Origin: Chlorobium sp.
Lineage (GTDB): Bacteria > Bacteroidota > Chlorobiia > Chlorobiales > Chlorobiaceae
Assembly: GCA_026193435.1 (NCBI GenBank)
Contig: JAPHUN010000047.1
Coordinates: 1-5,146 of the forward strand
Length of the DNA: 5,146 bases
Direction of reading: 5' to 3'
The notes under the pieces are model-generated. The model saw nothing but the letters and a program-made list of their open reading frames with translations, ran no database searches and was not told where the DNA came from. A program made the translations under genes and the position numbers. Positions within the stretch are counted from its first letter, which is position 1. Each line of letters opens with the position of its first letter. Positions 1 through 5,146 of this stretch are shown here, one piece after another.

Positions 1-39
1 AGCCGAGTAGTACTAATAAGCCAATCGACTTAACCATTT
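1..39 (+). rRNA. rrl: 23S ribosomal RNA, 3' end (partial)
   Basis: The first bases carry the conserved 3' terminus of bacterial 23S rRNA: the block GTACTAATAAGCCAATCGAC followed by TTAACC. Nearly all of the gene lies upstream of the window. The exact mature 3' end cannot be set from this fragment, so position 39 is approximate. The 5S gene follows after a spacer of about 100 bases on the same strand, the usual rrn order. The spacer holds no tRNA. Confidence 0.9.
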
Positions 40-122
40 TTATTATTAATGGGTATCCTTCATTGGCAGGAAAGTTTATACGTTTACCGGGAACTCGGTC
101 CCGTTGATGGTTTGCATGACAT

Positions 123-143
123 CCGTAAACAGCATGTTTACGG
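123..143 (+). repeat. Hairpin in 23S-5S spacer, abutting 5S rRNA
   Basis: A perfect 8-base inverted repeat, CCGTAAAC (123-130) and GTTTACGG (136-143), with a 5-base loop. Its right arm includes the first bases of the 5S gene (CGG at 141-143), so it cannot form together with helix I of mature 5S. The left arm could also pair with a second upstream GTTTAC at 82-87. It is probably a precursor-processing structure; that role is inference. Confidence 0.55.
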
Positions 144-247
144 CGACTATATCCCAGGTGATCACCTCTTCCCATTCCGAACAGAGCAGTTAAGCCCTGG
201 AGAGCCGATGGTACTGCGTAACAGCGGGAGAGTAGGTCGTCGCCGAT
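140..247 (+). rRNA. rrf: 5S ribosomal RNA
   Basis: 5S rRNA, the small RNA of the large ribosomal subunit. Universal 5S blocks are present in order: CCCATTCCGAACAGAGCAGT (around 171-190), TTAAGCCC, GCCGATGGTACTGC and GGGAGAGTAGGTCG. The two ends form helix I: CGGCGAC at 141-147 pairs perfectly with GTCGCCG at 239-245. The length of about 107 bases is slightly short but within the normal bacterial range. The ends are placed one base or so outside helix I and may be off by a few bases. It is the last gene of the rrn operon and is followed at once by a terminator. Confidence 0.95.
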
Positions 248-254
248 TATTTAT

Positions 255-290
255 AAAAGCCCGTCTCACAAGGACGGGCTTTTTTATTTT
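255..290 (+). terminator. Rho-independent terminator of the rRNA operon
   Basis: AGCCCGTC (258-265) pairs perfectly with GACGGGCT (273-280) around a 7-base loop. The stem is extended by A-T pairs on each side and is followed by a T-rich run, TTTTTATTTTT. It begins about 10 bases after the 5S gene and so ends the rrn transcript. Confidence 0.93.
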
Positions 291-315
291 TACCCACTAC
301 CCACTCTACCCACTC
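291..315 (+). repeat. Short TACCCAC(TC) tandem repeat
   Basis: Three successive copies of TACCCAC, at 291-297, 298-304 and 307-313. The second and third are followed by TC, giving units of 7, 9 and 9 bases. The repeat lies between the rrn terminator and the SDR gene, in the stretch that must hold that gene's promoter. No function is visible. Confidence 0.6.
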
Positions 316-354
316 CCCCTTGTCCTGTTCATGAATTATCTCTATTCTTCAGGT

Positions 355-1107
355 ATGAAACGAGTTATTATCATCGGCGCAACCAGCGGGATCGGTCGGG
401 CTCTTGCCTCTCTGTACGACGCCGAGGGGTGGGTAGTCGGTATCTGCGGCAGGCGACACGATCTGCTCAATGAGCTGCGGACGACGCTTTCCCCGAAAGC
501 CTGCGTTAAGGAGATCGATGTCTCCGATACGGAGGCCGCCCGGAAACGTTTCGACGAACTCGTCGCAACCCTTGGTGGCGCTGACCTCGTGATCATCTCT
601 GCCGGCACGGGCTATCTTGATCCGGCTTTCCCCTGGGAAAAGGAAAGGGAGACTCTTATGATAAACGTCACCGGTTTTGCGGCAATCGCTCATGCTGCGT
701 TCGACTTGTTTCGTCGTCAGGGCTTCGGCCATCTTGCCGGTATTTCTTCCATTGCCGCTTTACGCGGTGGGCAGGTTCCGTCCTATAACGCCTCCAAAGC
801 GTTTGTTTCAAACTATCTGCAGGGTCTTCGCTGCCGTGCGTCAGCGGAGAGACTGGCGATTTTAGTGACGGATATTCTGCCCGGTTTCGTCGATACAGCT
901 ATGGCCAAAGGTGACGGCCTGTTCTGGGTTGCCTCTCCTGAAAAGGCAGCGCGCCAGATTTTCGAGGCGCTGAAAAAGCGGAAAAAGGTTGTGTATGTGA
1001 CTCGTCGCTGGCGTCTTGTCGCCATGCTTTTACGCATGCTGCCCGAACGAGTATACAGTACTCTTCTCTGCGGCAGTCAGGAACACCGGGAGCGTTATCA
1101 AGGATGA
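355..1107 (+). CDS. Short-chain dehydrogenase/reductase (classical SDR)
   Basis: A 250-residue NAD(P)(H)-dependent oxidoreductase of the classical SDR family, cytosolic with no signal peptide. The Rossmann glycine motif GATSGIG is at residues 8-14, and D55 in EIDVSD is the usual adenine-contacting residue. SAGTG (82-86) stands for the NNAG strand. The catalytic tetrad is complete: N104 (MINVTG), S131, Y144 and K148 (YNASK). PG at 176-177 is the cofactor loop. R33 and R34 after the second strand favour NADPH over NADH, by inference. The substrate cannot be read from the sequence. The C-terminus is basic and hydrophobic (VVYVTRRWRLVAMLLRMLP), like SDRs that associate loosely with membranes. The ATG at 355 is chosen because it puts the glycine motif at the expected distance from the N-terminus. 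There is no good Shine-Dalgarno (AGG at 351-353 is too close), and an ATG at 331 would add eight residues. It sits alone between the rrn operon and a convergent gene. Confidence 0.92.
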   Translation: MKRVIIIGATSGIGRALASLYDAEGWVVGICGRRHDLLNELRTTLSPKACVKEIDVSDTEAARKRFDELVATLGGADLVIISAGTGYLDPAFPWEKERETLMINVTGFAAIAHAAFDLFRRQGFGHLAGISSIAALRGGQVPSYNASKAFVSNYLQGLRCRASAERLAILVTDILPGFVDTAMAKGDGLFWVASPEKAARQIFEALKKRKKVVYVTRRWRLVAMLLRMLPERVYSTLLCGSQEHRERYQG

Positions 1108-1120
1108 GGTAAATATTTAT

Positions 1121-1156
1121 GATCCGTCGGATCAGACAGATCTGTCTGATCTTGGT
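1121..1156. repeat. GATC 9-base repeat, cluster 1, with perfect palindrome
   Basis: Four units of 9 bases, each starting with GATC, at 1121, 1130, 1139 and 1148. Bases 1130-1151 form a perfect 22-base palindrome with arms GATCAGACAGA and TCTGTCTGATC. The cluster fills most of the gap between the convergent SDR and four-helix genes, starting 14 bases after the SDR stop and touching the other stop. As RNA it could form a 9-bp stem with a GATC loop, but no T-run follows on either strand, so it is at best a weak terminator. Confidence 0.8.
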
Positions 1157-1920
1157 TAGACATTCACAACTCCCCGGCAATCGGGATAGGCTGTGCAGCC
1201 CCAGAATTGTCTGCCCACGTTCTTGCCAGCCTGGGCCGTTCGCAATACCATTGGTTTGCCGCACTGCGGACATGGAGGGATGTGAGCAGTAGGATCCGTC
1301 GGATTGGGCAGATCGCACGTATGGCGTTGTCGTTCGACTAAACGAGCGGCTGCAAGCTGCTCGCTGTAGCCGCCGCCCTCGACAAATGCCATCTCCAGGG
1401 CGGCAATTTGCCTGTCGAGCAGGTAATTGGCCTGGTTGATCAGGCAGATCAGTGCGTTGGCACGCACGGCTGGGTCGGCGTGTTCAAGCCAGGGAGCGTA
1501 AAGCGACCATCTTTGCTGATTCGTCAGATCGGTAAGATCCGACGGATCAGCCTGATCAGGCCGTTTTTGCCTGAACCGCTTTGGTACGTCGCGAACAGCT
1601 CTTGCTTCGGGGCAGTCGGGCGTCCACAGAGTGAGGCGCCGATGGCGAAGGAAATCTTCGTAGTCGAGCAGAAGTTCTTCGATGCTGGCCCTTGCAACGT
1701 TGATCAGGCGCAGCTCGGTCTGCGACGACGTGGCAGCAGCACGGCTTCCTTCCGCGATGTTCTGGCGTCCGGAACGGGCGGCCTGGACCATCTGATCCAC
1801 GGTGCGCGATCGTGAGTCCATGAACTTTTCGCAGAACCAGTAGGTGGCGTCATAAATGAGTGTGGCTGTCTGAAAACTGGCGGTATCGCGGTATCCTCCG
1901 CTCGGTCTGAGCTTCTTCAT
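1156..1920 (-). CDS. Four-helix-bundle (23S rRNA IVS-type) protein with zinc-ribbon tail
   Basis: A 254-residue protein in three parts. Residues about 9-96 match the S23 / 23S-intervening-sequence four-helix-bundle family, with the hallmark QMVQAARSGRQNIAEGSRAA followed by helices around ELRLINVARASIEELLLDYEDFL. Residues about 136-200 look like the helical 'suffix' domain that follows the bundle in one subgroup (WSLYAPWLEHADPAVRANALICLINQANYLLDRQI). Residues 217-250 form a topoisomerase-type zinc ribbon with CPQC (C217, C220) and CTAYPDC (C242, C248), so nucleic-acid binding is a fair inference. The biochemical function of the family is unknown to me. The three parts are joined by low-complexity Asp-x-Thr/Ser/Ala tripeptide linkers at about 122-135 and 203-211, encoded by the GATC repeat. 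The ATG at 1920 is preferred, with GTGAGA about 9 bases upstream as a weak ribosome site; a GTG at 1932 would add four residues. It converges on the SDR gene, 48 bases apart. Confidence 0.85.
   Translation of the reverse strand: MKKLRPSGGYRDTASFQTATLIYDATYWFCEKFMDSRSRTVDQMVQAARSGRQNIAEGSRAAATSSQTELRLINVARASIEELLLDYEDFLRHRRLTLWTPDCPEARAVRDVPKRFRQKRPDQADPSDLTDLTNQQRWSLYAPWLEHADPAVRANALICLINQANYLLDRQIAALEMAFVEGGGYSEQLAAARLVERQRHTCDLPNPTDPTAHIPPCPQCGKPMVLRTAQAGKNVGRQFWGCTAYPDCRGVVNV
1293..1319. repeat. GATC 9-base repeat, cluster 2 (inside four-helix gene)
   Basis: Three 9-base units start at 1293, 1302 and 1311 (GATCCGTCG, GATTGGGCA, GATCGCACG). The first is identical to the first unit of the intergenic cluster at 1121. 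On the minus strand the cluster is in frame and encodes the linker DLP-NPT-DPT just before the zinc ribbon. Confidence 0.7.
1518..1562. repeat. GATC 9-base repeat, cluster 3 (inside four-helix gene)
   Basis: Five 9-base units start at 1518, 1527, 1536, 1545 and 1554 (GATTCGTCA, GATCGGTAA, GATCCGACG, GATCAGCCT, GATCAGGCC). Read in the gene's frame on the minus strand they give DQA-DPS-DLT-DLT-NQ, the linker between the four-helix bundle and the helical suffix domain. GATCCGACGGATC here is the inverse complement of GATCCGTCGGATC at 1121. Confidence 0.8.
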
Positions 1921-1973
1921 GATTTTTCTCACGCTGCAAATTGATTGAGCGAAACAGTGTCCTTGATGTCGTG

Positions 1974-2001
1974 CACAAGGTTGCTCTCAGCTTCCCTTGT
2001 G
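1974..2001. repeat. Inverted repeat in leader of four-helix gene
   Basis: CACAAGG (1974-1980) and CCTTGTG (1995-2001) form a perfect 7-base inverted repeat with a 14-base loop. It lies about 54 bases upstream of the ATG at 1920 (minus strand). It could be an operator or an RNA hairpin, or chance. The rest of 1921-2085 shows no gene and no promoter I can call with confidence. Confidence 0.35.
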
Positions 2002-2085
2002 TTACGCAAACAATATACGGCGTAAATACTTTTTTGCCAGATCAAAACTTCTGAGTTCTATCTTCCCGTAGGTAGGTTCTGATGC

Positions 2086-2120
2086 AAAAAAAACGCCCCC
2101 GGTATTCCGGAGGCGGCTTT
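2086..2120 (-). terminator. Hairpin terminator of the katG remnant
   Basis: Read on the minus strand, a GC-rich hairpin (arms 2094-2102 and 2107-2115, 4-base loop) is followed by eight T residues (A-run 2086-2093 on the plus strand), the textbook intrinsic terminator form. On the minus strand the one non-Watson-Crick pair is a G-U wobble; on the plus strand it would be a C-A clash, so minus-strand function is favoured. It stands downstream of the katG 3' remnant as the 3066-3099 hairpin stands downstream of intact katG. It is now also the barrier ahead of the four-helix gene promoter. Confidence 0.75.
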
Positions 2121-2149
2121 TGCGATGAATGCTGCGGGTTCGGGTTTTC

Positions 2150-2291
2150 TCACCTCGTTCGACGCGGTTGAGGTTCATGACCTTGTTCCACGCTACGAAG
2201 CCGGGAGTTGGAGCCGAAGATGAGGTCGACGCGGGTGGCGGTCCGCTTGAGTTCGCCCGTATTCATGCCACTTGCTGAGGACGCCATGTCT
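2150..2291 (-). pseudogene. katG 3'-end remnant (decayed second copy)
   Basis: Three blocks match the C-terminal end of the intact katG in the same orientation, with the sequence between them deleted. Bases 2150-2199 match about 3128-3180 and on the minus strand still read [14 protein letters not shown] (intact copy [14 protein letters not shown]). Bases 2200-2258 match about 3239-3300 and read [14 protein letters not shown] (intact copy [14 protein letters not shown]). Bases about 2273-2288 weakly match 3413-3428. About 60 bases are missing between the first two blocks and about 110 between the second and third. A one-base deletion near the stop shifts its frame. It cannot encode a peroxidase. 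It could be the stump of a tandem duplicate or a 3' end duplicated when the AT-rich segment entered. Confidence 0.85.
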
Positions 2292-2419
2292 GGATTCTTC
2301 GACATTGAGCTGCAAACCTGTTAGAAATCGCCGGAACTGCTAAACCGAAGGTTGGAGAGGCAGAATTACTTTTTTATTGTGCTGTTAGTGTTCTGATTGT
2401 AAAACACCGGAGTAATGAG
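2292..2419. other. Gene-free stretch with presumed promoter of the antitoxin pair
   Basis: No ORF or recognisable RNA is seen. Composition turns AT-rich from about 2360, where the promoter of the plus-strand pair at 2420 must lie. TTGTGC (2378-2383) and TGTAAA (2399-2404) resemble -35 and -10 boxes, but the spacing of 15 is short, so this is a weak guess. No match to katG is visible beyond about 2291. Confidence 0.35.
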
Positions 2420-2701
2420 ATGACTATACAGGAAATCGAGAAAAAATCTTTAGCATTGAACGCTTTGGATAAAATCCATTTGATCGAGAAACTTCTCTCC
2501 AGTCTGGATAAACCAGATCCGGAAATCGAAAAGGTCTGGATAAAGGAAGCCGAAGAACGGTTTGCTGCATATGAAAAAGGCGAAATCAAAGCCGTCCCTC
2601 TTGAGAAGGTGTTGAAAAACATTAAACGCAAATGGATGTATACTTTTCCGCTCTTTCTCAATAGGAAGACTATAGTTTATGAAGACTACCAAATATTTTG
2701 A
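2420..2701 (+). CDS. Putative addiction module component (antitoxin-like), altered C-terminus
   Basis: A 93-residue, charged protein. Residues 1-70 fit the 'putative addiction module component' family (Unstab_antitox type). An N-terminal helix (MTIQEIEKKSLALNALDKIHLIEKLL) is followed by SLDKPDPEIEKVWIKEAEERFAAYEKGEIKAVPLEKVLKNIKRK, where the SLD...W..EAE.R..AY..GEIKAVP pattern is characteristic. Such proteins neutralise and co-repress RelE/ParE-type toxins encoded just downstream. After KRK the 20-residue tail (WMYTFPLFLNRKTIVYEDYQIF) does not look like the family, and no RelE/ParE gene follows, so the toxin appears deleted and the reading frame has run into new sequence. CGGAG at 2408-2412 lies 7 bases before the ATG and supports the start. 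The last 23 bases overlap the next gene. Base composition is much more AT-rich than katG or the SDR gene, which suggests horizontal origin. Confidence 0.75.
   Translation: MTIQEIEKKSLALNALDKIHLIEKLLSSLDKPDPEIEKVWIKEAEERFAAYEKGEIKAVPLEKVLKNIKRKWMYTFPLFLNRKTIVYEDYQIF
2663..2668 (+). promoter_or_regulatory. Ribosome binding site of the DUF4258-DUF2283 gene
   Basis: AGGAAG sits 10 bases before the ATG at 2679, inside the tail of the upstream antitoxin frame. It supports that start over the internal ATG at 2826, which has no good site in front of it. Confidence 0.5.
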
Positions 2702-3032
2702 ATACACGAGAAAGCGTCCGGATAGATCTGTAATAAAGGATGAATGGATTGCGAGAACAATTGAATCCCCCATTGAAACCATGGAGCAGGTGGATGGCAG
2801 GATCAGAAAATGGTTTTATGTTGAGATGAGAGTAAAATATTTTTCAGATACAGACACAGCTCATATTGAGTTCACTGATTGTGATGTGCAGGAGACAAAG
2901 GAAATCAGTGAAAATATTTTCATTGATGTTGATGAGAAAGGGAACCTTGTCAGTATGACAATCGAGCATGCAAAAATGAATGCGATGCTATCCGAGTTTT
3001 CTCTTCAGGAAATTACCTCTCAATCCGCTTGA
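2679..3032 (+). CDS. Fusion of truncated DUF4258 to DUF2283
   Basis: A 117-residue protein made of two unrelated parts. Residues 1-48 (KYFEYTRKRPDRSVIKDEWI, then ...QVDGRIRKWFYVE) match the N-terminal half of DUF4258 proteins, small RelE-like proteins of about 80-90 residues. Their second half, with the conserved strand and the VHNAFFDR-type motif, is missing. Residues 50-117 start with a natural Met (MRVKYFSDTDTAHIEF) and match a whole DUF2283 domain, including the ENIFIDVDEKGNLVSMTIEHA core. From memory, DUF4258 and DUF2283 genes often lie side by side as a small toxin-antitoxin-like pair. I infer an in-frame deletion of the end of the first gene joined the two. The toxin half is probably inactive; the DUF2283 half may still fold. 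Coding is AT-rich like its upstream neighbour, with which it overlaps by 23 bases. Alternatively, translation could restart at M50 (ATG 2826). Confidence 0.7.
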   Translation: MKTTKYFEYTRKRPDRSVIKDEWIARTIESPIETMEQVDGRIRKWFYVEMRVKYFSDTDTAHIEFTDCDVQETKEISENIFIDVDEKGNLVSMTIEHAKMNAMLSEFSLQEITSQSA

Positions 3033-3065
3033 TAGTACATGGTGGCACTGCAATTCCATGAAAAC

Positions 3066-3099
3066 AAAAGCCGCCTCCGGAATACCGGGGGCGGCTTTT
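3066..3099. terminator. Bidirectional hairpin terminator between convergent genes
   Basis: Arms 3066-3080 and 3085-3099 form a stem of 15 pairs around an AATA loop, with four A's and four T's at its ends. It serves katG (stop 28 bases away, minus strand, followed by TTTTGTTTT) and the fusion gene (stop 33 bases away, plus strand). The single imperfect pair is a U-G wobble on the plus strand and an A-C clash on the minus strand. Its core is the exact inverse complement of the core of the hairpin at 2095-2116. Confidence 0.85.
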
Positions 3100-3127
3100 G
3101 CAATGCATGCGGTCATTCTAAATTGAC

Positions 3128-5146
<2,019 letters not shown>

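Noticed and set aside
49..354. Open frame extending the SDR gene upstream by about 100 residues
   Set aside because: It runs through the 23S-5S spacer, the 5S gene and its terminator; the SDR glycine motif fits a start at 355.
899..1318. Minus-strand frame spanning the SDR gene end and the intergenic palindrome
   Set aside because: It overlaps two well-supported genes in other frames and has no recognisable motif.
1121..1562. GATC repeat clusters as a CRISPR array
   Set aside because: The units are contiguous 9-mers without 30-40 base spacers, and two clusters are coding sequence.
1408..1815. A 135-codon plus-strand frame opposite the four-helix gene
   Set aside because: Its peptide matches nothing I recognise, and the opposite strand carries clear family motifs; it is a shadow frame.
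2374..2782. Minus-strand frames opposite the antitoxin-like gene
   Set aside because: The plus strand has the family pattern and ribosome sites; the minus-strand peptides look like reverse translations of AT-rich coding sequence.

Overview
The window runs from the tail of a ribosomal RNA operon, through a short-chain dehydrogenase and a four-helix-bundle gene, to a scarred region with toxin-antitoxin-type remnants and then most of a catalase-peroxidase gene (katG). The organism is a bacterium. The four-helix-bundle protein with a zinc-ribbon tail, the KRPDRSVIKDEW-type DUF4258 fragment and the style of the SDR suggest the Chlorobi/Bacteroidota side of the tree, perhaps a green sulfur bacterium. 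This is inference from remembered family distribution, not from a search.

Layout. Bases 1-39 are the last bases of 23S rRNA. The spacer to about 139 contains a hairpin that abuts the 5S rRNA (about 140-247), and an intrinsic terminator at 255-290 closes the operon. A small TACCCAC tandem repeat precedes an SDR gene (355-1107, +). A convergent gene (1156-1920, -) encodes a four-helix-bundle protein with a zinc-ribbon C-terminus. Three clusters of a 9-base GATC-starting repeat lie just after its stop codon and at the two domain joints inside it.

The stretch 1921-2419 has no intact gene. It holds the leader of the four-helix gene, a terminator hairpin (2086-2120) and a broken copy of the 3' end of katG (2150-2291, -). 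From 2420 to 3032 (+) there is a visibly AT-rich pair: an orphan antitoxin-like gene of the putative addiction module component type, overlapping a gene that fuses the N-terminal half of a DUF4258 protein to a DUF2283 protein. A hairpin terminator (3066-3099) separates this pair from the convergent katG (3128 to beyond 5146, -), whose N-terminus is cut off by the window edge.

The AT-rich pair is flanked by two same-orientation copies of the katG 3' end with its terminator, one intact and one decayed. The hairpin core is in opposite orientation in the two copies although its flank is not. The four-helix gene and the 2086-3110 region are the parts most worth a second look. The rRNA, SDR and katG genes look ordinary.
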